64,000 nucleotides of DNA from Prionace glauca (GCA_037974335.1 CM075760.1:18260960-18324959); one strand, 5' to 3'. Numbered from the stretch's first letter, positions 42,137 to 53,102 are shown. Numbers and translations are program-made. Notes: generated by a model not told the origin, from the letters alone.

Positions 42137-43045
42137 ATGTCTCATTTTACTCTGCATTTATTCCTCACAGCGGCAGCGCTTTTAACCGGTAGGTTCACAA
42201 ATGGATCCACGCTGTGCTACACATCTTTGCCATGCATTATATTCTATCCTGCGCTTCGCTCAGTGCGAGGGGCAGGGGTGAGTGGTCAGGGAATAGATTG
42301 ATCTCAACATTGAAAAATTATCAGGATCTCGCTGGTCTCAGTACTGAACACTGTTGGGATTAGGCACAATTCCCCCATGGAATGAAAGAGAATAAGTTGG
42401 TCTCAGGTTGAAGCTCATCTGATACCAGTGAATAACTTTGGCAAATACCACACTTCAAACAGACAGACCGTGAGCTGTTTCCAGTTACAAGAACTGAAGG
42501 CGAGGAACTGATCTCGTTAGAAAGAGCAGAATATTTGTGGTAGAAGCTTTATTTAATCGCCACAACCACCTCCCCTTCCCATCCGCTGAACTGTGAAATA
42601 TATTTTTGTTGTGCTTTGCGATTTCTTTTTGAGATTATTGCTCAAGAATACGGCATATTCTAGTGGGGGGTGCGGGTGGGTGGGGGAGACAGAGTAAAGT
42701 CGCATTATTTAGTTTAATATTTCTTTGCTTCCTCACAGGACATTGTGAAGGAGATTCTGTTTCACAGACACCGGCTGCAGTCACCGTCACTGAAGGAGAT
42801 GTTGTTCAGTTACTCTGTAATTACACAGTTACAAGCATTAGCACTCCTTATTTATTTTGGTACCGACAGCATTCCAGAGGGTCCATGGAGTTTGTGCTGG
42901 AGAGGAATAGATACAGCGACAAAACAGAGACATCCCCAGGGGACCGTTTTACAGCGGAGCTCAATGAAACAACCCGCACCGTCCCGCTGCAAGTGTCTAA
43001 AACAGAGCTGACAGACTCCGGGATGTATTACTGCGCACTGAGACC
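42137..43045 (+). CDS. TCR alpha/delta-type V segment, apparently intact
   Basis: The leader exon, 42137-42188, reads M-S-H-F-T-L-H-L-F-L-T-A-A-A-L-L-T and ends in donor G|GTAGGT. The intron is about 550 bases. The acceptor TTCCTCACAG leads to the V exon 42739-43045. In phase this gives G-H-C-E-G-D-S-V-S-Q-T-P, then L-L-C-N-Y-T-V (first Cys), L-F-W-Y-R-Q-H-S (core Trp), D-R-F-T-A-E-L-N-E-T-T, and L-T-D-S-G-M-Y-Y-C-A-L-R-P. No stop or frame change is seen. It points opposite to the V segments at 37.4 and 38.8 kb. Two relatives, at 36975 (V exon) and 34270 (intron), are inverted and incomplete. Confidence 0.88.
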
Positions 43046-43084
43046 CACAGAGACTCAGAGCTGGGCTGAACCTGTACAAAAACT
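43046..43084 (+). other. 23-spacer RSS of the V segment at 42137
   Basis: Heptamer CACAGAG (43046-43052), spacer of 23, nonamer ACAAAAACT (43076-43084). The heptamer has one change from consensus, at position 6; the same change is in the relic at 36975. Confidence 0.9.
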
Positions 43085-43854
43085 CTCAGAGCCTCACGCA
43101 ACGTAATGGATCAGAGTGAGTCTGAAATGAAACCTGAAATCGTAGCGATTTCTCATTTTTTACTGAGAATATTTTTATGAATAACAAATATATTGCAAAA
43201 TTAAAACACCGGGACACTTAAAAGAATGAGCTTGAGAATAGTTTTGTAAATTTTAATGTCCCGAAGTGTTTTATGTAATAAACACAGCAGCTATTTTTGG
43301 ACTCACAATGATATTATTTCATTCAGTAATATTGTAGTGCTCTGTCTGTGTCAGTCATTGTGATTGGTGAACACATTCCGAACAGGGTGTTTCTCTTGCT
43401 GTTTTTGGAAACAGTGACCATGTGGCACCTCCACCTGAGGGGGAAGACGGTACCCCAGATTTAACAGGTCATCGAGAGGCTGACAGATCTGACGGTGCAG
43501 CATTTCTAAACACTGCGCTGTCTCCTCGGTAAGTTCCCGGAGTGTTGTTCCGGATAGATTGCTGATGTCTCCTGGAGTGGAAAGAATCTCTGAAGGGACT
43601 GGAGACAGAATTCGGGAAGTCTCGGGGAGTGGTGTCCACTCATTAACCCGATCTGGGCAAAACAAACTGAAATAACGAAAACGAAATTAAAACCAAACAT
43701 TATTGGTTCCCGTGGAATCAGGAAGGCAATGAACGCAACCTGTACAAACAGGTATCCCTCGAAAAAAGAGATCGTACTTTTAATGATGTAGCGCCTTTCA
43801 CAGACTCCAGAGGTCAAATGGGACTTGCGAACCTAAGGAATTTCATTTTCAGTG
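43085..43854. other. Spacer
   Basis: No gene recognised. Short open frames at 43351-43665 have no known domain. Confidence 0.5.
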
Positions 43855-43976
43855 TAGAACATAGAACATTACAGCGCAGTACAGGCCCTTCCGCCCTCAA
43901 TGTTGCGCCGCCCAGTGGGACCAATCTAATGACCCTCTAACCTAAACTATTCCAATGTTATCCATATGCCTATAGT
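43855..43976 (-). mobile_element. CR1 LINE 3' tail, reverse
   Basis: GTAGAACATAGAACATTACA and CAGTACAGGCCCTTCCGCCC open the fragment on the plus strand, and about 120 bases remain. Confidence 0.85.
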
Positions 43977-44116
43977 TGTGGTGATGTTACAAACTTCATC
44001 ACCGCAGGAGGCAGTAAGAATTCTCAATCAGAAATTCTCATCACTCTGACCCTGGAGTAAAGGGATTGGGGAATTCAAATATGTGCCGGTTACATTGAAC
44101 TTGTGGCAAATTTGAA

Positions 44117-45350
44117 CCAGGTCGTGCCTTACGAGCCTAGTTGAGTTCTTCGATAATGTGACTGAACACATTGACGAAGGAAGTGCCGTGGACGTAGTGT
44201 ACATGGACTTCAGCAAGGCTTTTGATAAGGTCCCCCATGCAAGACTTCTTGAGAAGGTGAGAGGGCATGGGATCCAAGGGCCTTTGGCCTTGTGGATCCA
44301 GAACTGGCTTGCCTGCAGAAGGCAGAGAGTGGTTGTGGATGGGTCTTTTTCGGAATGGAGGTCAGTCACCAGTGGGGTGCCCCAGGGATCTGTTCTGGGA
44401 CCCTTGCTGTTTGTCATTTTCATAAATGACCTGGATGAGGAAGTGGAGGGATGGGTTAGCAAGTTCGCTGATGACACGAAGGTCGGCGGTGTTGTGGATG
44501 GTCTGGAAGGATGTCAAAAGTTGCAGCAGGACATAGATAGGATGCAGGAATGGGCGGAGAAGTGGCAGATGGACTTCAACGCGGATAAATGTGTAGTCGT
44601 CCATTTCGGCAGAACCAACGGGATGAACGAGTACACTATTAAGGGCAGGGGTCTTAGTAGCGTTGAAGAGCAGAAGGATCTCGGGGTCTGGGTTCACAGG
44701 ACTCTTAAATCGGCCTCGCAGGTGGAGGAGGTGGTCAAGAAGGCGTATGGTGTACTGGCCTTCATTAATCGAGGGATTGAGTTTAGGAGTCGGGAGGTAA
44801 TGCTGCAACTTTACAGGACCCTCGTCAGGCCTCATTTGGAGTACTGTGCGCAGTTCTGGTCGCCTCACTATAGGAAAGACGTAGAAGCTATTGAAAGGGT
44901 GCAGAGGAGATTTACAAGGATGTTGCCTGGACTGGGAGGCATGCCTTATGAAGATAGGTTGAGGGAGCTGGGACTCTTTTCCCTGGAGAGGCGAAGGTTG
45001 AGAGGCGACCTGATAGAAGTTTATAAAATGTTGAGAGGAATAGATAGGGTGGACTCTCAGAGGCTATTTCCCCGGGTTGAAATGGTCGCTACGAGAGGAC
45101 ACAGATTTAAGGTGTGGGGAGGGAAGTACAGAGGTGATGTTAGGGGTAAGTTTTTCACTCAGAGGGTGGTGAGTGAATGGAATCGGCTGCCGTCGTCGGT
45201 GGTGGAGGCGAACTCGCTGGGGTCTTTTAAAAGACTTCTGGATGAGTATATGGGGTTTAATGGGATTGGGGGTTATAGATAGGTCTATAGATTGGTGGGG
45301 TTGATGTGATCGGCGCAACTCGAGGGCCGAAGGGCCTGTTTGTGCTGAAG
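44117..45350 (+). mobile_element. CR1 LINE copy C, 5'-truncated, young
   Basis: The frame is open from R-S-C-L-T-S-L-V-E-F-F, through F-S-K-A-F-D-K-V-P-H (RT motif), S-G-V-P-Q-G-S, and F-A-D-D-T-K, to the natural stop after G-G-Y-R. Protein differs from copy D at only about four positions. The 3' end stops at TGTTTGTGCTG followed by an A run instead of the TTCTATG repeats. It lies just upstream of the lone RSS at 45451 and may have cut that V segment. Confidence 0.92.
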
Positions 45351-45424
45351 AAAAAAAAAATATCCGTTTCTTTGGAGAGTTTCAGGCACCGAGTAAATTC
45401 ATCAATTTGACGGGTATGTAACTG

Positions 45425-45489
45425 ATTGACGCTGTGCTATCGCTGGGACTCACAGTGATGGAAAGGAATCTGACTGTTGCACAAAGACA
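45425..45489 (+). pseudogene. V-segment 3' stub with a good 23-spacer RSS
   Basis: TGTGCTATCGCTGGGACT (C-A-I-A-G-T) precedes heptamer CACAGTG (45451-45457, consensus), spacer 23, nonamer ACAAAGACA (45481-45489). FR1-FR3 were not recognised upstream, where copy C of the CR1 lies. The RSS geometry is exact, which makes chance unlikely in a V cluster. Confidence 0.6.
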
Positions 45490-45885
45490 GCATTTAAATA
45501 TAGTTGAACCCTGTTTGCTGCGGGTTGCACAACATCGCGGGAAGATGCAACAGCAATGTGACTGTCAGCAACACACAAGAGGTCTCATTAACCTGGGATC
45601 AACACAAGTTTCCTGGTACGTCAGTTATTGTGTCTCTGTGAGTCTGTGAGATCTCTCAGTAGTGAGCTGGCTGATATTGAAAGAAAACAACTCGAGCTGG
45701 GCTGCTTTCGACATCTCGATAGGGGAACGAGTGCACTTTTCCAGATGGGGTTGCTGGAATGTAACCCTTCTCTGTAAATTAGCAGCTGCAAATTCTGGGT
45801 TACTCATAGTAACACAAACCTTCCAGCATTAAGGAAACATTCTGAAGTTTGTTGGGGGAATTCTATTCTCAATATATATTTTAAA
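45490..45885. other. Spacer
   Basis: No gene recognised. Confidence 0.4.
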
Positions 45886-46350
45886 GGTAGTGAGAAGTCT
45901 CTCAACACCAGTGGAGAGACCATGCAGACGCTACGACAACGAATGAACACCGCTCGATAATCACAAGGCAGGAGTGTTCTCTTCCTGTTGGTGAACACTT
46001 CAGCAGTCACGGGCATTCAGCCCCTGATTTCTGGTAAGCGTTCTCCAAGGTGGCCTCCACGACACACGACAACATAGAATCGCTGAGCAGAAACTGACAG
46101 CCAAATTCCGCACACATGAGGACTCAACCGGGATCTTGGTCCATGTCATACTATCTGTAACTCCCACGACTTGCCTGGGCTTGCAAAATCTCACTGACTA
46201 TCATGGCGGGAGACAATACACACCTCTTTAACTTGTGTTTGGCCCTCTCTCCACTCACACTGCCTGTATCTTTAAGACTTGATTACATGTGAAGATCGCA
46301 TTCAAACCATTGTCTTGTAAATTGAGTTTGTGTCTGTATATGACCTGTTT
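45886..46350 (+). mobile_element. Penelope-like element 3' end, second copy, with inverted scrap
   Basis: From about 45930 the sequence matches 40050-40480 (Q-T-L-R-Q-R-M-N, then P-V-G-E-H-F in another frame), but the frame is broken. Just upstream, TAGTGAGAAGTCTCTCAACA at 45890-45910 is the element's own 3' end in reverse (compare AGTAAAAAGTCTGACAACAC at 20980), so this copy too starts with an inverted piece of itself. Confidence 0.6.
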
Positions 46351-46749
46351 CTTCACATCATATTTTAAAGTTCACAGTCACTTCCGTGTGAAATTTTCAT
46401 GTTGTGTATGCACTTTCTCTGAAGCAGGAAAACTCTCGGATCAAATAAACCCAGAGAACAGGCCGCGGTAAAAAAAAAACTTCAGAAACTGATGGGGATT
46501 GAGTTGCTGAATACTTGACAGGCAGGGAAACTGGATCAAAAGACAATTGCTAAACAAAAGAGAACATAAAAATTTAAGAAGATCAGCGTTGAAATTAAGT
46601 AATATAATTCGTCAAATGTCCCTTTCCTCTTGTTGAGGTTGTATTTTGCACTGATGTTTCAGGAAGGCGCATGTAATTCTCTCAAAGGTGAATCTGTTCA
46701 TCGGTGTGAGAGCTCCCTCTGGTGGCAGCTCACTGGAACTCCCAGTCTG
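46351..46749. other. Spacer
   Basis: No gene recognised, apart from an A run at about 46470. Confidence 0.4.
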
Positions 46750-47184
46750 GGGTTTTGTCCGGGAACGGCTCAACCTCGACAGCAGTGGTCCAGAAATACA
46801 CCGCGTTGCCAGAGAGAAGAGCCCCGGATTAGTTAAAAGAGCAGTTTTGTTTCCTTTGTACAAACAGTAGAAAGTCCGGCAAATCTTGGGATAAGTATCC
46901 GCACTGCATTCTTATTGAGTATAAAGGACCTGGATATACCAGAACAGAGTTGGTTCACGGTAGATTGTTGACTAACCACAGTCCGGTATTGTGCTCTATC
47001 CTTCTTGAATTGTTAATTCAGAAGGAGCCTGGACAACGAATCATAACTATTGGTTCTTGTAACACGAGTACAAACTGTTCCAAAAGTCAGAAATTAAACA
47101 GAACTCCTAAATAACACACTGACTGTACAGAGACTCAACACACAGCTAGAACATTATTATCAGTGAGGAATAAGGAGACTACAT
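46750..47184 (-). pseudogene. Decayed V segment, paralogue of the one at 37411
   Basis: The minus strand aligns with 37411-37848. The leader begins ATG TAG (47184), so it is stopped at codon 2. The acceptor AG is lost (GTTACAA where the relative has GTTGCAG). The V exon keeps AAAACTGCTC and CGGTGTATTTCTG blocks with several frame changes. The RSS at 46787-46750 reads CACTGCT, 22 bases, ACAAAACCC. Upstream similarity continues past 47300. Confidence 0.8.
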
Positions 47185-49132
47185 GGTAATTCTTTCGAGT
47201 TCGACAGAAAATACAGGTTATTCTCGATGTGTTGATTCTTCCAATCTAATATACAATGTTACCCAGATCAGAAACTGGCTTCAGTTACTCAGAAACTGAG
47301 GCCGTTTTTCAGGGGTATGCCTGGAAGTTCTGTCAGTACCGATCGAAGTGGCGCACCAATAAATGAGAGTCAGAAATAATTATTTCGTCTCACTGTTCCT
47401 CTTTCTCTTTCTGACATCTTCAGGGTTCCACCTTCTTTCTTCTGGTCTCTGTCTCTATCGTCCTGCCGTTCTTTTCGAAGTGCCATAAAAATGCAGAGTT
47501 TAGAAAATCTAACTTGTCTGAGAATGTCATTTCAAAAATTCCCCTTAAAAATACTTTGTTAATAGTAAAATCTCTCAATGTTTCACTGATTAAAAACTCC
47601 AACATTACTGTTCCGCATCATAAACATCTGCTTCATTATTATATCTTTCTTTTACAGATCAAGTAATGGGTTGAATTTTGGACGCTGCAGATTTCCTTCA
47701 GCTGATTTGTATGGCTCGTATATAATATTTCCTCTTGGTGGCTTTATCAGTAAATTTCTCTCAGTTTATCATTCTGAATCTGTAACTGAAGCAACATTAG
47801 ATGTTATTTCAGTTTTCAGTGTGAAATGTAGGAGGCATTTTTTGTTATAATGTAATTATGGTTAATAGTTTCCCCACAGTTTCAATATCATGTATAAATA
47901 AGAAACGTTTCTCATTCCTCATTCTTAATAACTCTTTCTTTAAGATCCTGTTTTCAGTTTCTGATGTATGTAACAGATGTACAAATATTGACGGATTCCA
48001 TGTGCATGTGTTCTGTTCTCAATGTGAAGTTCAATCGATGAACTTTAAAAAATAATTAAAAAATAATTAAAAAATAATGTCGCAATAAAATATTCTCTGA
48101 TTTTTTTTAAATAAATACTGAATGAAAATTTAACCATCTCTGGTTTGGCTTAATTCCGTTTTCCAATTCTCACCAACTCCGCTCCATTTTCCCTATTATA
48201 CGGTTCCCCCCCTTTCCCAGACAGGCATGTCCTCCCAGTCATGTGTGGGATGCGGTTGAACTCAAGGGCGTTCAATGGAAGAGTCACTCCGCCACCCAGT
48301 GGCCAATCTGTGTAATGACACCTTCATCTCCGCCTTTTTTATGATGAAACCCAGGGACTGAATGAGTGAAGAATGAGGAGAACCTCGGCGATTTCACTCA
48401 TAAACCGGTCTGTTGCTGACCGAGTTTGAGCTAATTCTAAAAAGCAAAGGCTCTGCTTCATCAGAGGCCGATGCAGGGTAGTGTGTGGCAGAAGATAGTT
48501 TCCTTTACACTGCCCCTTATAAACACTATCAGAGCCGCTGCAGCATGGATTAACAGGGTGAATCTCTCTATATTTCGTCCGATGAAATATACAAGGCAGG
48601 CATTGCCACAAGCTAAATAGAGAACATATACAGAGCAGAGGCGCAAACCATGAGGTGAAACCAAGAGACTGGGGTGTATTTCACATAAGCACATTCTAGA
48701 TTATAAATTTTCAAATTATGACGAGTGTTGTGGGATAATTTGAGATGACCAATACTGTCTTTAACTACAGACAAAACTCACGAGGCAGATATCTCTGTGT
48801 AAGGACGAAACATTTATTTGAAGCAAAAACACAAAAAGCAGCTGCTTGGAAATGACCAAAAGGTTAATGTGGCTCTGGAACAGAGTGGCAGCACCTTTCC
48901 GATGCATCGAACATGTACCACCAATAACAGATCAATTATAGATTTTCGTACCGATCATTTCAGCGTCGTAATAGTTTAAAAATCAATTACATTCAGTTAA
49001 CATACATCAATAATAATTCCTGACAAGTTGTTCAGCCAATCGCATTTTACAACACAGATGAATGATTGATTGGGTAACAAATTGTCCCTATATTGGAACT
49101 CCCTGATCCTCACACATTAGGCATAGACTAGA
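47185..49132. other. Long spacer without a recognised gene
   Basis: AT-rich sequence includes a triple AAAAAATAATT run near 48050. The first 200 bases are the decayed 5' flank of the V pseudogene. Open frames at 48339-48694 on the reverse strand resemble nothing I know. Confidence 0.5.
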
Positions 49133-49215
49133 GTCATGAATAGGTCACTGACCATGGGACGGCGGCGCGGGCTCGTTGGGCCGAAGGGCCTGTTTCCCGT
49201 GCTGTTTTGTTCTTT
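49133..49215 (+). mobile_element. CR1 LINE 3' tail
   Basis: GGGCTCGTTGGGCCGAAGGG and CCTGTTTCCCGTGCTG, then TTTTGTTCTTTGTAC, close a CR1 of the same subfamily as the copy at 27076. Confidence 0.8.
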
Positions 49216-49264
49216 GTACTTAAACCGGAGGCTGACTCATCTGTAATCAGTATCTGGGGGAATC

Positions 49265-49685
49265 AGGAAGGTAGAGTCATAAAGTCACAAAGGTTTACAG
49301 CATGGAAGCAGTTCTTTCGGCCCAACATGTCCATGCCGCCCCTTTTTAACTTGTAAGCTACTCCCAATTGCCCGCATTTGGCCCACATCCTCGATAGCCA
49401 TCTTATTCTTGTACTTGTCTAAGAGCTTTTTAAAAGACAAAATCATACCCGCCTCTACTACTACCTCTGGCAGCTTGTTCCAGAAACTCACGACCCTTTG
49501 TGTGAAAAAAAAGTCCATCTGGACCCATTTATATCGCTCCTCTCTCACCTTAAACATATGCCCTCTAGTATTAGACTCTCCTATAGTTGGGAAAAGATAT
49601 TGACTATCTAGCTGATCTATACCTCACATTATTTTATAGACCTCGATAAGATAACTCCTCAGCCTCTTACCTCCAGAAAGAAAAA
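49265..49685 (-). mobile_element. CR1 LINE 3' end, reverse
   Basis: GTTTACAGCATGGAAGCAGT opens it and CTGGCAGCTTGTTCCAG follows. The reverse-strand frame contains F-F-F-T-Q-R-V-V-S-F-W-N-K-L-P, the CR1 C-terminus. Confidence 0.85.
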
Positions 49686-49699
49686 GCCCAGTTGTTCTT

Positions 49700-49940
49700 T
49701 GTATAAGGCCTTTTTTTGCTCAGAGGGTGGTGGGTGCCTGGAACTTTCCATCGGAGGAGGCAGTGGACGCAGATACAATAGTGGCTTTTAAGGGGCATCT
49801 TGACAACTACGTGAATAAGATGGGAATGAAGGGATATGGTCTCCGGGTTTTAGTTCAGTCGGGAAAAATGGTTGGTGCAGGCTTGGAGGGCCGAAGGGCA
49901 AGTTCCTGTGCTGTATTTTTCTTTGTTCTTTATTCATCTC
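49700..49940 (+). mobile_element. CR1 LINE 3' end, forward
   Basis: TGCTCAGAGGGTGGTGGGTG and CCTGGAAC encode the QRVVxxWN block. GGAGGGCCGAAGGGCAAG and TTCTTTGTTCTTTATTC end it. It abuts the previous fragment tail to head, so the two face away from each other. Confidence 0.8.
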
Positions 49941-51169
49941 TCAGTTCCTGGTTTCTGAGTGAAAACTGCTTCCACCTCACTGGAAGTCGGAGCGTTTCGA
50001 TGTTAATAGAATTAAAGGTTTTCTTGTCATTGAGCCCGAGATTTGACCCAGATCTGGAAGGTGTTTGGGTCAGTGGAAACAATAAGTCTATCCCATTAAC
50101 AGCCAGATTTTACCTTGGATCGCCATCTCGATCCTTCGCACTTTGTCGCCAAGCAATGCCTTTTTATTTCGTTTCTGACATGTGCCATTTCCAATTCAGA
50201 AGTAAATGAGTAAATCTCCCTTATACCTGATGCTGACCAGGAAGTGACGCAGAAACATAAATTCTGTCCCCGGGGATGTGAATCTGCTGAATCCTAAGCA
50301 ATAGACCCACCAGGGCAGTTAATGTCAGCTACTTAAAATTCTAATTTATACACAATTCCTCTGCGTTTGATTTTTATTTCAGAGTTTTTGTTCACCAAAA
50401 GCAAGTTTTTCCTTTAAACTGTCATCTTTAGAGAGAACACAAGTGACAACAGCGATTCCTGTTCACTGGAACATAAAATGGACAATGAGGTGAAATAGTC
50501 CCGCAAGCTGCTCATGTGGCACTTCCACCAAATCCCACCAAACTCATCATTGCGGCCTCTGTAAAATTTACAACGTAACACGCAACAGACATTCATCACG
50601 GAGAGCGGCTGGCACAAGTCAGTGAGCACTTAATATCTGCTTAATAAACGGGATAATCAAGCTTTCCACACAAGAGAGCTGTATCAACCTGGAATATCTT
50701 TTCCAATAAGCTCTCAGTTCAAGAGAACATACATATATTGTTCTGACTTTGCCAACAGGGCAATGGAATTTATTGGATCAATCGTCCAAAGGCCAGCACG
50801 GGCAAACTGAGTTGAATGGTTTCCATCTGTGCCGTATCATTCTGCAAAACATGAATATTCAGAATCAGGAAGAGACAGGACGCGAGAGGAAGTAGTGACT
50901 GTGCGACTGAAATCAGCCAGAGTCAGCACCATCAGGGAAGGGGAGAGAGAGGAAACAGTAAAAAGCTTCCAAATAATTGTGTAGTCCCACAGGAAAACTT
51001 TAAGAAATTTAAATATCAGATCATCAATTCGCAATAATTTGCGGTTTTTTACAATTAATTTATCTCAATAGCTAACGATGTTATTTTATATTCATTGTTT
51101 AAGGTTACAATGGCACTGCTGTTAACCATCATTCCTTGCGGGTGTGAAAGTCCCCTATTCACGCCACAG
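49941..51169. other. Spacer without a recognised gene
   Basis: No domain or repeat was recognised. Sequence is unique-looking. Confidence 0.5.
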
Positions 51170-51500
51170 GCGCCCAGTGCGCAGGCGCAGTGCTGTATCG
51201 GGACATGCGCAGTGTCACTTTGCTCGGAGCCCTGCGAGTGCGGGAGATGCTTCTTTCAGCGGGTGAGAGTTGGTGGGGCGGAGGGAGGAATGGAGCCGGG
51301 AGCCGGGGTGGGGAGAGAACGGAGGCTTCATGAACACCCGCTGTAGGCTGCAAGGCCTGAATAAGAGCTTGCGGGTCCCGGGTTTGCAGCTCCGGGGATT
51401 TTATCCGGGATCCGGCCCAGTGCCGCGGCCGCCATCTTTGCTCAGCGGAGAGCAGAGCGCATGCGCGGCCAGCCAGTGGGCGGAGCTTCAGGATTTGGGT
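51170..51500 (+). promoter_or_regulatory. CpG promoter and first exon of the intact zinc-finger gene
   Basis: GCGCAGGCGCAG and ACATGCGCAGTG (NRF1-like), GCGGCCGCCATCTTTG (YY1-like) and GCATGCGCGGCC lie in order. The first exon probably ends at ATTTGG|GTGAGAG near 51498. Blocks in common with 30690-31240 (TTTGCTCGGAGCCC, GAGCCGGGAG) show the two promoters are paralogous. Confidence 0.7.
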
Positions 51501-51504
51501 GAGA

Positions 51505-52170
51505 GAATGTTTGAGTCATTGACTGACAAGGCGGGTTAATGGATACTCCCTTTCCCCAGGGGGAAGGTGCTGCAGGGGGAATGTTTGAGTCATTGACTGA
51601 CAGGGCGGGTTAATGGATGCTCCCTTTCCCCAGGGGGAAGGTGCTGCAGGGGGAATGTTTGAGTCATTGACTGACAGTGCGGGTTAATGGATGCTCCCTT
51701 TCCCCAGGGGGAAGGTGCTGCAGGGGGAATGTTTGAGTCATTGACTGACAGGGCGGGTTAATGGATGCTCCCTTTCCCAGGGGGAAGGTGCTGCAGGGGG
51801 AATGTTTGAGTCATTGACTGACAGGGCGGGTTAATGGATGCTCCCTTTCCCCAGGGGGAAGGTGCTGCAGGGGGAATGTTTGAGTCATTGACTGACAGGG
51901 CGGGTTAATGGATGCTCCCTTTCCCCAGGGGGAAGGTGCTGCAGGGGGAATGTTTGAGTCATTGACTGACAGGGCGGGTTAATGGATGCTCCCTTTCCCT
52001 AGGGGAAGGCGCTGCAGGGGGAATATTTGAGTCATTGACTGACAGAGCGGGTTAATGGATGCTCCCTTTCCCTAGGGGGAAGGTGCTGCAGGGGGAATGT
52101 TTGAGTCATTGACTGACAGGGTGGGTTAATGGATGCTCCCTTTCCCGGGGGAAGGTGCTGCAGGGGGAAT
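51505..52170 (+). repeat. 74-bp tandem repeat, about 9 units, in intron 1
   Basis: Units start GAATGTTTGAGTCATTGACT and include GGGTTAATGGATGCTCCC and GGGGGAAGGTGCTGCAG. They are nearly identical. The first unit overlaps the proposed end of exon 1, so the repeat began from exon-flanking sequence. Confidence 0.95.
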
Positions 52171-52439
52171 GTGCGGCCATTCGAGTAACAGAAGAAAAAC
52201 ATTATCAGAATTCGGAGCAGAAAGAGGCCATTCAATCCATCAAGGTTGCTCTGCGACCTTGGTCATGCTCTGCGACATGGCTCATCTGATCAAGAAAATG
52301 CTGGAAAATCTCTGGTGTGACAACATCTGTGGAGAGACTAGAGCTAAAGTTTCCGGATGATCCTTTGTCAGAGCTCATCTGGTTATTATCATAAGTCAAT
52401 TTTCCTCCAGCTTCCTAACCCTTAACTCCCTTGTTGGTG

Positions 52440-52790
52440 AAATGGTGAGAACATAGCCTTAAATACCAGTCTCCACTGCCCACTGGGGCAGAGAATTCCA
52501 TGGGCTACTGGCCATCTGAGAGATGCACTTGCTCCTTGTTTCTGTCCCTCTTTTAAAACTGTCCCAGCAATTTTTGATTCCCTGTTGATGGGAAACATCC
52601 TTTCAGCACTTACCCTGTCAAGCACCCTCAGAATCATATATGCTTCAGTTAGATCTCCTCTCATTTATCTAAAATCCAATGAGTACAGACATATCGTGTC
52701 AACCTTTCCTTCATAAACAAATTCCTTTATGCCAGGAATTATCTTAGAGGATCTTGTCTGAACTGCAACCAATGTCAGCATTTCAATCTA
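52440..52790 (-). mobile_element. CR1 LINE 3' coding fragment, old, reverse
   Basis: The reverse strand reads M-R-G-D-L-T-E-A-Y and L-D-R-V-S-A-E-R-M-F-P, with decay after it. Confidence 0.75.
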
Positions 52791-52985
52791 AAATAATCCT
52801 ATGCTTGGAAACAGGAGGAAAGGATGTTATGAATTTATATTCTAGAGTAACTAATGGATTTTGGAAACTCCTTTTTACGGTTAGAAGGGGAGGGTTTATA
52901 CACAGCAATCTCAAACCAACAAAAATGTTTATCTCTTAATCTCTAACCACTGTTGACACATAACTCTTGTAATCTCCTTTCACAG

Positions 52986-53102
52986 GGAATTAGAAGATTT
53001 GAAGACTCCAGTTGTTCTCTGACTCCAGTGCTTCTGACATCTTTCCAGCTGCAGGGTCCAGCAGGAGGTTTTAAATTTGAAAACAGTCAAATTGTTCCAG
53101 AG
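52986..53102 (+). other. Non-coding exon 2 of the intact zinc-finger gene
   Basis: Acceptor CTCCTTTCACAG ends at 52985 and donor AG|GTGAGT begins at 53103. The 117 bases include CCAGCTGCAGGGTCCAGCAG. It is homologous to the exons at 19103-19195 and 26858-26960. No start codon leads into the finger frame. Confidence 0.8.
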
